This document shows positions 23,501-31,603 of a DNA stretch of 33,628 nt, piece by piece. This DNA is from DASUFH01 sp036274645. Its GTDB lineage: Bacteria > Acidobacteriota > Terriglobia > 20CM-2-55-15. The translations under genes were made by a program, and so were the position numbers. Under the pieces are notes generated by a model that worked only from the letters and a program-made list of their open reading frames with translations, did not search any database and was not told where the DNA came from. The stretch spans positions 1 through 33,628 of the forward strand of contig DASUFH010000411.1 of the NCBI GenBank assembly GCA_036274645.1. Direction: 5' to 3'. Numbering within the stretch: the stretch's first letter is position 1; every line of letters begins with the position of its first letter.

Positions 23501-24699
23501 CAGTCGAGCCGCGCCGCGGTGACGGACATGATCTTCGGAAGGCCCGACGCCAGGGTCTGCCAGGAATCGCCCTCGTCAACGCTGCCCCACACTTCGCCCG
23601 AAGTCGTGCCGAACGCCAGTCTGAGCGCTGCGGCGCCGTTGTGGGCCATGGCCTGACGCAACACCGTGTGCCATGCGAGCGGCGGCAGGCCCCGGTCGAG
23701 GCGTTGCCACGATTCCCCGGCGTCGCGACTACGGAACACAGCGGGCCTTCCGTTCACGCTGGTGCGCGGCCACACCGTGCCGCCATCCATGGGCACGACC
23801 CAGATCGTCTTGTCGTCTTTGGGGTGGCAGGTCATCGGGAATCCGATATCCCCGACATCTTTCGGCATGTTTTCGCCGATTCTTTTCCACCGCTGTTCCT
23901 TCGCGCCGTCCTGCCAGTCGAGCCGGTAGATGCCGCAATGATTCTGGTGATACCAGCGGCGGGGATTGGCGGGATGGATCACGGCGTCATGCGGGTCGTG
24001 ACCGTACTCGTATTCGCTGCCGTCTTCCTTCGGGGGCGCAAAATCCATCGCAACGCCGCTGTTCACCGGACGCCACCGCGCGCCCAGATCGTCGGATAGA
24101 CACAGGCCGCCGCCGGAAAGACCCACGAGGAGGCGGTTGGGATTGGCCGGATCAATCTGGACCGAATGACATTTCGGGCCGTCGGGTGTGCCGGGAGCGA
24201 AGTTGTAGCACCACTTGGCAAGGTCCGGGTTGTCGTTGAATCCGGCAACGCCGTCCCAGGTCACTCCGTCATCGACACTCTTGAAGAGTCCGATCGGGCT
24301 GGAACCCGCAAACCACACCCCCGGCTGGCTGGCGTGGCCGGGCGCGAGGAAGAAGACGTGATCGAGCGTCAGTCCCTGGCGGCGCCCGTCCTCGGCGCTG
24401 AGAGGGGAGTTCTCATACTCTTCCTTCGCGCGGAAGCGGGGCGGCCGCTCCGACTCCTTCCATGTCCGCCCTCCATCGGTGGATCGGTAAACCGTCGGGC
24501 CCAGGTGTCCGGTACGAACCGCGGCCAGCATCGTTCCGGCGCCGCGGGGATCCTGGACAATGTGGTGGGCCTGGGCGCCGAAGAACCACGGTTCGCCCAA
24601 CTGCCAGGCCCCGCTGTTATTGGAGCGCAGCGCCCACGCGCCTTTGCGGGTTCCCAGAATCCAGGTGTTCGCGCCCTCGGGCGCAATCGGCTGTGTCAT
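23500..24699 (-). CDS. BNR/sialidase-like beta-propeller protein, cytoplasmic
   Basis: This 399-residue protein has GGAGG eight bases upstream of its ATG 24699. There is no signal peptide. Asp-box (BNR) motifs occur along the chain: VYRSTDGGRTW, LFKSVDDGVTW, LCLSDDLGARW, VFRSRDAGESW and VWGSVDEGDSW, spaced as in five- to seven-bladed propellers of the sialidase/VPS10/photosystem-HCF136-like group. No sialidase Arg triad is evident, so a true sialidase is unlikely. It contains conserved-looking blocks such as HDPHDAVIHPANPRRWYHQN and PMTCHPKDDKTIWVVPMDGG. It is translationally coupled to the MoaD/ThiS-like gene. I infer that the two proteins function together. Confidence 0.85.
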   Translation of the reverse strand: MTQPIAPEGANTWILGTRKGAWALRSNNSGAWQLGEPWFFGAQAHHIVQDPRGAGTMLAAVRTGHLGPTVYRSTDGGRTWKESERPPRFRAKEEYENSPLSAEDGRRQGLTLDHVFFLAPGHASQPGVWFAGSSPIGLFKSVDDGVTWDGVAGFNDNPDLAKWCYNFAPGTPDGPKCHSVQIDPANPNRLLVGLSGGGLCLSDDLGARWRPVNSGVAMDFAPPKEDGSEYEYGHDPHDAVIHPANPRRWYHQNHCGIYRLDWQDGAKEQRWKRIGENMPKDVGDIGFPMTCHPKDDKTIWVVPMDGGTVWPRTSVNGRPAVFRSRDAGESWQRLDRGLPPLAWHTVLRQAMAHNGAAALRLAFGTTSGEVWGSVDEGDSWQTLASGLPKIMSVTAARLD

Positions 24700-24824
24700 G
24701 AGTCAATCCTCCATCCGTTAGTCGAATGGAGAATGCCGGAATCGACAGGTAAGAAGACAGTTTTTTTGAGGGCGCCCACTGGACTCGACCCGTCTGCCTG
24801 TCACAGCTGTCCCAATTGCATCCT

Positions 24825-24981
24825 GGCGCCCCTGCGGGGCGCCGGCTCCGAGGGGACACGATTACCCAGGGGTTGCGTTCGCTTCGCTCACTCAACCCCT
24901 GGCTATCGTCCTGGCCCGCCTCCGGCGGGCCCAATGCGGCCCAGGTCATGCCGGGGCAATTCCGCCACAACTACGTTGTGG
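24825..24981. repeat. Cluster of four perfect hairpins
   Basis: In order these are GGCGCCCC-TGC-GGGGCGCC (24825-24843), CCAGGGGTTG with CAACCCCTGG (24866-24902, 17-nt loop rich in CGCTTCGCT), GGCCCGCC-TCC-GGCGGGCC (24913-24931) and CCACAAC-TAC-GTTGTGG (24965-24981). Such runs of different hairpins resemble REP/BIME-like or palindromic phrase elements in large environmental genomes. Confidence 0.8.
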
Positions 24982-24986
24982 TCTCC

Positions 24987-25075
24987 CTGTAGGGGCGATC
25001 TATGACGTCTATGACCGCCCGCGTTTCGAAATGGACCCACCCCGAAACATGGGCGGTCATAGACGACCCCTACAG
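24987..25075. repeat. Dispersed palindromic repeat, copy B
   Basis: The outer CTGTAGGGG (24987-24995) matches CCCCTACAG at 25067-25075. Inner TATGACCGCCC and GGGCGGTCATA pair, as do GTTTCG (25023-25028) and CGAAAC (25043-25048), around a 14-nt loop. The left arm carries an extra nine bases (GTCTATGAC), the complement of the tandem unit in copy A. Confidence 0.8.
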
Positions 25076-25087
25076 CGCGGCAGGGGA

Positions 25088-25855
25088 TCACTGAACGGCG
25101 CAGGCGGGAGCGACGGACTCCATGACAGTCACGTTGATGCGATTCTCCGCGCCCTCACGGTAGAGCAGGCCCTTGGCTTCGACCTTCTGCCCGTTGTGAA
25201 GGTCCGGTTTGAACCGCGAAACGCTGACGAGCCGAAACGTCTCATCACCCAGCGGTTGCGAGGTGGCGGCTTTCAACTGCGCCGCCGTTGAAGGCTGATC
25301 CCGGGAAGGCGCGGGAGCGCTGGAGTGATTCAGCACCCAGGTCTGACCCGGTCCTTGAGCCAGACACCCGACCACCTGAACAACGGAAAAATTCGGGATG
25401 TTGGTTGGACGCGGCGCCCCTTTGCGTAGGAACGTAATGCCATCGAGCAATTCCGAGTCGATTTTCAGTTCTTCCGATCCGGCCGGGTAACTGTTCGATT
25501 CCAGGAGAAAAGCGACGACATCGAGTTTGTTCTCGTCCGTAAGAGTCGTGCCGAAATTGGGCGGCATCGTGTCGCGGATCTTGGTGTACAGGTCGTACAC
25601 GGTCTTGTTGTCCCAGGAATTCGTGAATCGCGCGCCCTTCAGAGAGGGCGCAGCCCCGGAGGTTGTCGCGGGCGCCCCGCCCAGGTCGGCGCCATGACAG
25701 CGTTCGCAACTGATCGCAAACTGCGCCTTCCCGCGTTCGGCCTGCGCTGCGGTGTAGACCCCGCCCCAGATCTTCTCGTCGGCGTTTTGCGCGCCGGCGG
25801 CCAGGACGACGAATGCCGTCGTCAGGAAGGTCGCTATCAGCGCTCGTTTCCCCAT
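25088..25855 (-). CDS. Exported c-type cytochrome with C-terminal OB-like domain
   Basis: This 255-residue protein starts at ATG 25855, with GGGAG seven bases upstream, and has a signal peptide (LIATFLTTAFVVLAAGA). A single heme site CERCH is at residues 50-54. The sixth ligand is probably Met97 in IRDTMPPNFG, so it is a class I cytochrome c. Residues ~155-255 form a separate beta-rich domain (VVQVVGCLAQGPGQTWVLNH ... GQKVEAKGLLYREGAENRIN), similar to a small OB-like domain seen in acidobacterial secreted proteins. It is the last gene of the four-gene minus-strand operon, 17 nt after the ankyrin gene. It would carry electrons in the periplasm, perhaps for its operon partners. Confidence 0.9.
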   Translation of the reverse strand: MGKRALIATFLTTAFVVLAAGAQNADEKIWGGVYTAAQAERGKAQFAISCERCHGADLGGAPATTSGAAPSLKGARFTNSWDNKTVYDLYTKIRDTMPPNFGTTLTDENKLDVVAFLLESNSYPAGSEELKIDSELLDGITFLRKGAPRPTNIPNFSVVQVVGCLAQGPGQTWVLNHSSAPAPSRDQPSTAAQLKAATSQPLGDETFRLVSVSRFKPDLHNGQKVEAKGLLYREGAENRINVTVMESVAPACAVQ

Positions 25856-25872
25856 TTCCAAACTCCCGATGG

Positions 25873-27498
25873 CTACGGCTTCGCGGCTGCCCGCTCGGCA
25901 ATGAGTTGCCGCAGCAAGGCTGCGGTGGACGCGTTGGAGGCTCCGCCTCCGGCCCCGCGTGGGCCCCCTGGTCCCGGACCGCCGCGCGGAGCGGCAGGAA
26001 TACCTCGCGCGGCTCCCGGAGCGCCCCGTGGAGCGCCTCGCGCGGCGCCACGTCCCGGGGCGCCGGCGCCCACGGCGCCGGGCGCGCCGGTCGCGATATC
26101 GAGCGGGGTGCGACCCTGCTTGTCTTTCAGGTCGAGCGTCGCGCCTCGTTCGGCCAGGAGCCGTATTACGTCATTGGCGCCGCGCCCCGCGGCAATGTGC
26201 AGGGCGGTTTGCCCGTTCTGATTGAAGGCGTCCACATCCACACCATGATCGAGAAAAAGTTTCACGAGATCCACCACGGTCTCCTCGGGCGGTGGGGCGG
26301 CCCCGCGGCCGCCGCCTCCGGAAAGAGCCGTCATGACCGTCGTCGAATAATCACGCGTCGTCAGCGTGGCGTCCGCGCCACTCTCGATCAGCGCCCGGAT
26401 CATGGGGAGATCGAAATTCTTGAACGCGCGTACCAGCGGCGTGGTTCCCTCCCCCATCTGGGCGTCGCCCGAATCGTGATGCCGCCCGAGAATCGGACGC
26501 TTCAGCCGCGCATCCGCATTGGCGCCATTCTTCATCAGGACCTTCACCAGTTCGACCGCATCGAGGTCGTCCAGGATCTTCGGTCCCGGCCGGCTCAGCA
26601 TTGGACCGAGCGTATGCATGTCGACCGCGGCGTAGACTGCGGTCATTCCCGTCGAATCCGGAATGTTCAGGTCGGCGCCCCGTTCGGCGAGCGCGGCGGC
26701 CAGGTCGAAATGCGCATTGATGATCGCAAGCACGGTTGCGGTCGCGCCATCCGGATCGGTCGCGTTCAGATCGGCCTTTACTTCAGCCAGCGCGATGGCC
26801 GCGTCGATCGCGCCCTGGCGCGCGGCGTACATCAGCGGAGTCCAGCCACCGCGTGGAAGGGTCGTCGTCACCATTCCGGAAGTCAGAAACTTGAACTCCG
26901 GAAACTGCAGCAGACTCGATTTCGCGTTTTTGTCCGCGCCAACTTCGGCGAGAGCCCGGATCGCCGCGGCATTGTTCTCTGCCGCAGCCCACATGATCGC
27001 GGTCTCACCGAACTGTTTTTCGCGCGCGTTCGGATCGGCGCCGGCGGCAACGAGCGCCCTGATCACTTCCGGGGAACCGGTACGCGCGGCCGTCATCAAC
27101 ACCGTTTCGCCGTCCGGCAGAACCGCCCGGGCGTCCGCGCCCGCCGCCAGCAGCGTTTTCACGGCAGAGAGACTGCCGTTTTCGGCCGCCAGCGCCAGCG
27201 GCGTGATGCCGTAGCGGTCGGCCGCGCGCGCGTTCGCGCCTGCGGCCAGAAGCGTGTTGACGATTTCCAGATTATCGGACCGGACCGCCCAGTGCAGCGC
27301 GGTGGTCCCGTCCGCGATCATTCCGTTGACGTCTGCGCCATCCTTCAGGAGAGCGCGAACCGCTTCGACGGATCCGCTCCTGGCCGCATCGACCAGACGC
27401 TTGCCGGTATCGGCGGCCTGCGCAACCAGGGAACATGCCAACGCCACGCCCAACGCCGCGCGCGTGAGGAAGGAGGCTCTTCGCTTCCTACGTAGCAC
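25873..27498 (-). CDS. Exported ankyrin-repeat protein with Pro/Gly/Ala/Arg-rich segment
   Basis: This 541-residue protein has a signal peptide (RAALGVALACSLVAQAADT). About ten ankyrin-like repeats follow, with many canonical GADxN ends: KDGADVNGMIADGTTALHWA, GANARAADRYGITPLALAAE, GADPNAREKQFGETAIMWAA, RGADLNIPDSTGMTAVYAAV and NQNGQTALHIAAGRGANDVI. Residues ~470-520 are low complexity (GAPGRGAARGAPRGAPGAAR). The GTG start at 27498 shares one base with the upstream gene's stop (TAGTG), so translation is coupled to the DUF1552 gene. It acts outside the cytoplasm, as a scaffold for the operon products (inference). Confidence 0.9.
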   Translation of the reverse strand: MLRRKRRASFLTRAALGVALACSLVAQAADTGKRLVDAARSGSVEAVRALLKDGADVNGMIADGTTALHWAVRSDNLEIVNTLLAAGANARAADRYGITPLALAAENGSLSAVKTLLAAGADARAVLPDGETVLMTAARTGSPEVIRALVAAGADPNAREKQFGETAIMWAAAENNAAAIRALAEVGADKNAKSSLLQFPEFKFLTSGMVTTTLPRGGWTPLMYAARQGAIDAAIALAEVKADLNATDPDGATATVLAIINAHFDLAAALAERGADLNIPDSTGMTAVYAAVDMHTLGPMLSRPGPKILDDLDAVELVKVLMKNGANADARLKRPILGRHHDSGDAQMGEGTTPLVRAFKNFDLPMIRALIESGADATLTTRDYSTTVMTALSGGGGRGAAPPPEETVVDLVKLFLDHGVDVDAFNQNGQTALHIAAGRGANDVIRLLAERGATLDLKDKQGRTPLDIATGAPGAVGAGAPGRGAARGAPRGAPGAARGIPAAPRGGPGPGGPRGAGGGASNASTAALLRQLIAERAAAKP

Positions 27499-28811
27499 TA
27501 GACTTCCAACCTTCCGGTGCTGATCCCGTACTTGTCGGTCTCGGCGCCGAACTTGTTGGCGACGTCGACAAGGAAATTGGCGAACGGCGTTTGCGCTGCG
27601 GCCTTGATGTGGCGGTTGCCTTTGAGCAGGCCGGCGCCGCCGCCCAGCAGCAGCGTCGGAATGTCCAACCGGGAGTGGTTGTTGCTTTCGCTCATGCCGC
27701 TGCCGAACAGAATGAACGCATGATCGAGCAACGACCCGTCGCCGTCAGGTGTCGAGCGAAGCCGTTCGGCGAACTTCGCGAACAATGACACGTGATAGGT
27801 ATTGAGCTTCACGAGGTTGGCAACCTTCTCGTTGTTGCCGCCGTGGTGGGACATGGAGTGGTGCGGCTCCGTGATGCCGATTTCGGGATACACACGCTGG
27901 GTCGCGTCCCGGCTCATCATGAACGTAAACACGCGGGTGATATCGGCTTCGTACGCCAGCGCCAGCAGATCGAAATGCAGCGCCACATGCTCTTCAAACG
28001 AATCCGGAACGCCGACCGGCGCGTCGGGCACCTTCAGATTCCCGGTTTCCTGTTTCTCGGCGCGCTGAATGCGCCTCTCGATCTCCCGCACATTGTCGAG
28101 ATATTGATCCAGGCGAGTGCGGTCCGTCGGGCCCAGTTCCCGTCCCAGATCCGCCAGGTCCTCTTTCACCGAATCGAGAATGCTCCGGTCCGTCCCGAGC
28201 CGCGCCCGCCGCTGCGCGCTTGTGCCGGCGCGGCCAAACATCCGTTCGAACACGGTCCTTGGGTCAAGTTCCATGGGGAGAGGTGTGGTCGGATTCCGCC
28301 AGGAGAGCGTATTGGAGTAAGCGCAGGAGTACTGCGTGTCGCATCCGCCGATGTATCCGCTGAAGTCTTCGGTGGCGACCTCCAGGGAGGGCAGCACGGT
28401 ATCCTGTCCGATCTTTCCCGCAACCACCTGATCGATGGAGACGCCCGCGTGAACATCTTCCGCAATGGTCCGTTTGGGAACGGTACCGGTCAGCCATGCG
28501 CCCACACTGACGGCGTGTCCGTCGAGCGGATTGCACAGTTCTGAAATCACCGTCATGTGATTACGGAACCCTTCCAGCGGCTGCATGATCGGCGCGAACT
28601 CGAAGTTCTCGCCGACGGTCTTCGGCGTCCAGTAGCCCGGACGCTCGCCCAGCGGCACGAACACGACGCCGAACCGGCGCTGCGGGTTGGCGGCGGCGGC
28701 GGCCATGGAGGTCATCGCCGGGGACATCGATTCGAGCAGCGGCAGCGCCATCGCGGCGCCCATACCCTTCAACATCGTTCGGCGGGACAGGTGCTTTTTA
28801 GAAATGATCAT
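27498..28811 (-). CDS. DUF1552-family protein with Tat-type leader
   Basis: This 437-residue protein begins HLSRRTMLKGMGAAMALPLL, a Tat-like twin-arginine leader (SRRTMLK). The body matches the DUF1552 family: FGVVFVPLGERPGYWTPKT, LCNPLDGHAVSVGAWLTGTV, SIDQVVAGKIGQDTVLPSLE, then ITEPHHSMSHHGGNNEKVAN and FILFGSGMSESNNHSRLDIP. These resemble alkaline-phosphatase-like DUF1501 proteins with conserved His and Ser/Asn. Members are found in planctomycetes, verrucomicrobia and acidobacteria, nearly always next to a DUF1592-type gene, as here. The function is unproven. GAGGAGG lies ten bases upstream of ATG 28811, and the gap to the DUF1592-type gene is 32 nt. Confidence 0.92.
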   Translation of the reverse strand: MIISKKHLSRRTMLKGMGAAMALPLLESMSPAMTSMAAAAANPQRRFGVVFVPLGERPGYWTPKTVGENFEFAPIMQPLEGFRNHMTVISELCNPLDGHAVSVGAWLTGTVPKRTIAEDVHAGVSIDQVVAGKIGQDTVLPSLEVATEDFSGYIGGCDTQYSCAYSNTLSWRNPTTPLPMELDPRTVFERMFGRAGTSAQRRARLGTDRSILDSVKEDLADLGRELGPTDRTRLDQYLDNVREIERRIQRAEKQETGNLKVPDAPVGVPDSFEEHVALHFDLLALAYEADITRVFTFMMSRDATQRVYPEIGITEPHHSMSHHGGNNEKVANLVKLNTYHVSLFAKFAERLRSTPDGDGSLLDHAFILFGSGMSESNNHSRLDIPTLLLGGGAGLLKGNRHIKAAAQTPFANFLVDVANKFGAETDKYGISTGRLEV

Positions 28812-28843
28812 GACGCCAATTCCTCCTCGGTAGGGAACGCTGT

Positions 28844-31249
28844 TTACCGGGCCTTCACCCGCATCTGAAACTCCGGGCTCTTCACGATACCCATGACAAT
28901 CGATGAAAAACGATAATCCTGGCCGGCCGACTCGCGAACAATGCCGCGGATCGTCGGCATATCGGACGGCTGAAGACCGCGCCCCAGCGCGTAAATCATC
29001 AACTTCTCAGTCAAGGTGGCGACGAACGTGGCGGGCTCGCGAATCAACGCCTCGCGCAACGTTACGACGCCATCGATCCTTGTGCCGTCCATCAACTGGC
29101 CGCGCGCATCGATGGGGACACGCGACTCGCGGGTTCTCCAGGCGCCGACTGCGTCGAAATTTTCCAACGCAAAACCCAACGGATCCATGATGCCATGGCA
29201 GCTCGCACAAACGGGGTTCTGACGGTGCTCTTCCATGCGTTCGCGCATCGTCAGTGTCTTACCGTTGCGATCCGCGCTTTCGTTCAGGGGCGGAACATTG
29301 GCCGGTGGAGGCGGCACGGGAGCGCCGAGCAGGTTTTCGAAGATCCATTTGCCCCGGACGACCGGCGACGTGCGATCGGTATGCGACGTCACCATCAATA
29401 CCGCGCCTTTGCCGAGCAGTCCTTTGCGCGCGTCGTCGGTCAGAATGACGCGGCGGAAGTGACTTCCGTAGATGTTGGGAATGCCGTAGTGTCTGGCCAG
29501 TCGCTCGTTCAGGAACGTGTAATCCGCGGTCATCAGATCGACGACGTCCCGGTCTTCACTGACGATGCTCGAGAAGAACAGTTCCGTTTCCCGACGCAGG
29601 GCCTGACGCAGGTTGTCGTCAAAATCCGGAAACTCCAGCGAGTTCGGCACCTGGTTCTTGAGGTTGCGCAGATACAACCACTGCCCCGCAAAATTTTCCG
29701 TCAACGCGCCGGCTTTGGGGTCGGCCAGCATGCGGCGGACTTCCCTCTCAAGCACGGCGGGATCGCTGAGTTTGCCGCGCCCGGCCAGATCCAGGAGCGT
29801 GTCGTCGGGAATGCTGCTCCAGAGGAAGAATGAAAGTCGCGAAGCCAGTTCGGCGTCGTTTACCCGATAAGGAACCGCGGCGCGCGCGTCCGGCGGATCC
29901 GGCTCGCCCCGGAACACGAATTTGGGACTGGACAGCAATCGTTCGAGCGCCAGTTGGACTCCGGCCTCAAACGTCTTGCCCTCCCGGCCTGCGCGGTAGA
30001 ACTCCATGAGCCGGTCCACGTCTACGCGGCTACCCGTCCCGCGGTAGCCGCGCCGGACCAGCGTTTCGATGATCCGGAGCGCGCACGATTCTTCATCGGC
30101 GCTGGAGTTGCTTGCCGGACGGCACTGGAAGATGCGCCGGCGACTGGGGGTGTCGCCGGAACCGGTGGGATTGAACGGGCCAGTCACCATAAAGCGGTCG
30201 ACGTGTGCGTGCCCGGTGGGATCGAGCGTGTCGTTGGAACTGCGGATGAACGGTTGCAGCCGGATGGTGTTGACGCCGGACTCCTGCAGGAATGCCACGG
30301 CAATATCGTGTGGGCCGGCGGGGATCTTCACCCGCGCCTCCGACCGCGCTTCGGCGGAATCCGCCGCCATAGTGGGATTGACGAGGGCGGCCCTGAAATC
30401 CTCGTCGCCGCCAAACGAGGCCAGATGAACGCGCTCCCCGTCGACACTGATTTCCATATTGTGCGCATACTCGAGACCACGCATGGCGCCGAGGTTCGTG
30501 CGGAAATACTTCACCTGGATGACATATTCGCCATCGAGCGGCAGCGTCATGCGCGCCACGCCGCCGCCGATAGTTCCGAGTGGAAGCCCCTCGATATGAC
30601 GGTCCTGAGAGGCATCCTGTCGAATGCGGAATACGCGACTGGATGGCGTCGTCTCCGGATCGCCGACCGCCAGCGCGCTGATTTTTCCGGCGGCCGACAT
30701 ATAGCGTTCGAGCAACGCGGGGGATACCGTCAGGACATCCGCGTTGTTGTCGAACCCATAGCCCGAATCGTCCGGAGGCAGGAGCGCCGTTTCGTCCACT
30801 TCCAGATCGAGCAGGTCCCGGATTGCGTTTGCGTATTCGGCGCGATTCAAGCGTCGCAGCAGCGGGCGTCCGGGATCGGGGTGGCCCGCGGCCGCGCGAT
30901 CCAGAGACGTCTCGAGCCAGGAGACAAACTCATGGGACACGCTTGCGGCAGGCCGCGGCTTGCCCTGCGGCGGCATCATCCCCGCGCGCAGTTTGCGGAT
31001 GACTTTTTCCCATATATCGGGATTCGCCGCGACGTGGCTTAGATCCAGGGAATCGAGCGTGAGGCCGCCTGTCTTCAGCCGGTCATTGTGGCAGGTCACG
31101 CAGTACTGATTGAGGGTGGCCCGGTAACGCGCCGCGGCTTCGACCGTGGGCGCGGCAGGGGACGTCTGCGGGCTTGCGGTTGGCGCAAGGGCGCACAGGG
31201 CCAGTCCAAGCCCAATAGCTGACGCCAAGACGAAACGCCGCTGACGCAT
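28844..31249 (-). CDS. DUF1587/1592/1588/1585-type exported cytochrome-like protein
   Basis: This 801-residue protein starts at ATG 31249, preceded by GTGGAGGG, and has a signal peptide (VLASAIGLGLALCALAPTAS). A CxxCH motif, CVTCH, is at residues 50-54 and a second, CASCH, at 681-685. In between lie the usual blocks. LLRRLNRAEYANAIRDLLDL is the DUF1587 start. SRLSFFLWSSIPDDTLLDLA is the DUF1592 core. LLGKGAVLMVTSHTDRTSPV and NPVCASCHGIMDPLGFALEN are DUF1588. The C-terminal LMIYALGRGLQPSDMPTIRG is DUF1585. Residues ~255-380 contain a beta insert (GEYVIQVKYFRTNLGAMRGL) resembling a carbohydrate-binding sandwich. It heads the operon with DUF1552. Such pairs are abundant in polymer-degrading planctomycetes and acidobacteria, but their reaction is not established. 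Confidence 0.92.
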   Translation of the reverse strand: MRQRRFVLASAIGLGLALCALAPTASPQTSPAAPTVEAAARYRATLNQYCVTCHNDRLKTGGLTLDSLDLSHVAANPDIWEKVIRKLRAGMMPPQGKPRPAASVSHEFVSWLETSLDRAAAGHPDPGRPLLRRLNRAEYANAIRDLLDLEVDETALLPPDDSGYGFDNNADVLTVSPALLERYMSAAGKISALAVGDPETTPSSRVFRIRQDASQDRHIEGLPLGTIGGGVARMTLPLDGEYVIQVKYFRTNLGAMRGLEYAHNMEISVDGERVHLASFGGDEDFRAALVNPTMAADSAEARSEARVKIPAGPHDIAVAFLQESGVNTIRLQPFIRSSNDTLDPTGHAHVDRFMVTGPFNPTGSGDTPSRRRIFQCRPASNSSADEESCALRIIETLVRRGYRGTGSRVDVDRLMEFYRAGREGKTFEAGVQLALERLLSSPKFVFRGEPDPPDARAAVPYRVNDAELASRLSFFLWSSIPDDTLLDLAGRGKLSDPAVLEREVRRMLADPKAGALTENFAGQWLYLRNLKNQVPNSLEFPDFDDNLRQALRRETELFFSSIVSEDRDVVDLMTADYTFLNERLARHYGIPNIYGSHFRRVILTDDARKGLLGKGAVLMVTSHTDRTSPVVRGKWIFENLLGAPVPPPPANVPPLNESADRNGKTLTMRERMEEHRQNPVCASCHGIMDPLGFALENFDAVGAWRTRESRVPIDARGQLMDGTRIDGVVTLREALIREPATFVATLTEKLMIYALGRGLQPSDMPTIRGIVRESAGQDYRFSSIVMGIVKSPEFQMRVKAR

Positions 31250-31371
31250 CGACCCTCCACCAGGGATTCCCACGCAAGTGTCTGACAGCGCGGGGCATTT
31301 TCCGGGATTCAAACGGCCGGAGTATATATCGGCGCCGGGAGAATTTGAAGGGATTCAAGGTCCCCGGCCGC

Positions 31372-31418
31372 CTGTAGGGGCGGTCTATATGAGGCGGGGA
31401 CGCCCCATTTGCGTCCCC
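31372..31418. repeat. Dispersed repeat copy C, left half, plus adjacent hairpin
   Basis: CTGTAGGGGCGGTCTAT (31372-31388) is half of the palindrome seen in copies A and B. It is followed by hairpin GGGGACG (31396-31402) with CGTCCCC (31412-31418). The right half of the palindrome is found beyond the 65-nt inverted repeat, at 31604-31624. Confidence 0.75.
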
Positions 31419-31600
31419 CCGTTGTCCGTTGTGCGCTGGCTGTTGTCCGCTGTGTAATGAACCTGGCTAAACTGCCCGATGGCCCGATGGCCCGCTGGCC
31501 CACTGATCCATTGACCCATTAGCCGGTGGGTCATTGGGCAGTTCAGCCAGGTTCATTACACAGCGGACAACAGCCAGCGCACAACGGACAACGGGGGGAC
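31413..31600. repeat. 65-nt inverted repeat, 64/65 matched, with 58-nt centre
   Basis: Arms 31413-31477 and 31536-31600 are complementary at every position but one (A/G near 31470). The arms contain GTTGTCCG twice. The centre holds the octamer array and an inner hairpin, CCATTGACCCA (31508-31518) with TGGGTCATTGG (31527-31537), with one mismatch. The whole 188-nt block can fold as a single long stem or a DNA cruciform. Confidence 0.92.
31474..31521. repeat. Tandem octamer array (six units)
   Basis: Six 8-nt units run in tandem: GCCCGATG, GCCCGATG, GCCCGCTG, GCCCACTG, ATCCATTG, ACCCATTA. The consensus is close to GCCCRNTG, and units diverge progressively from left to right. The array forms the left part of the loop of the 65-nt inverted repeat. 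Confidence 0.75.
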
Positions 31601-31603
31601 AGG

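Larger units (their letters stand above)
24700..25087. other. Non-coding interval with four hairpins and one dispersed repeat
   Basis: There is no gene here. Perfect hairpins occur at 24825-24843, 24866-24902, 24913-24931 and 24965-24981, followed by repeat copy B at 24987-25075. The interval lies between the cytochrome c stop and the BNR-protein start, both read on the minus strand, so it may separate the two transcripts. The BNR promoter must lie near 24710-24800. Confidence 0.7.

Noticed and set aside
23500..24699. Annotation of the BNR protein as a sialidase
   Set aside because: Asp-boxes are present, but no Arg triad or Asp/Tyr/Glu catalytic set can be assigned and there is no export signal.
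24617..24970. A 117-codon minus-strand frame containing LSERSERNPWV
   Set aside because: It reads through the hairpin cluster. The peptide is the translation of the CCAGGGGTTG hairpin and has no ribosome-binding site.
25813..27495. A 560-codon plus-strand frame opposite the exported ankyrin gene
   Set aside because: It is a GC-driven shadow. The minus strand has clear ankyrin repeats and a coupled start, and the plus translation is Arg-rich and without recognisable motifs.
31474..31521. Octamer array considered as a CRISPR-like array
   Set aside because: Units are 8 nt, contiguous and without spacers, and no cas genes are present. It is a simple tandem repeat.
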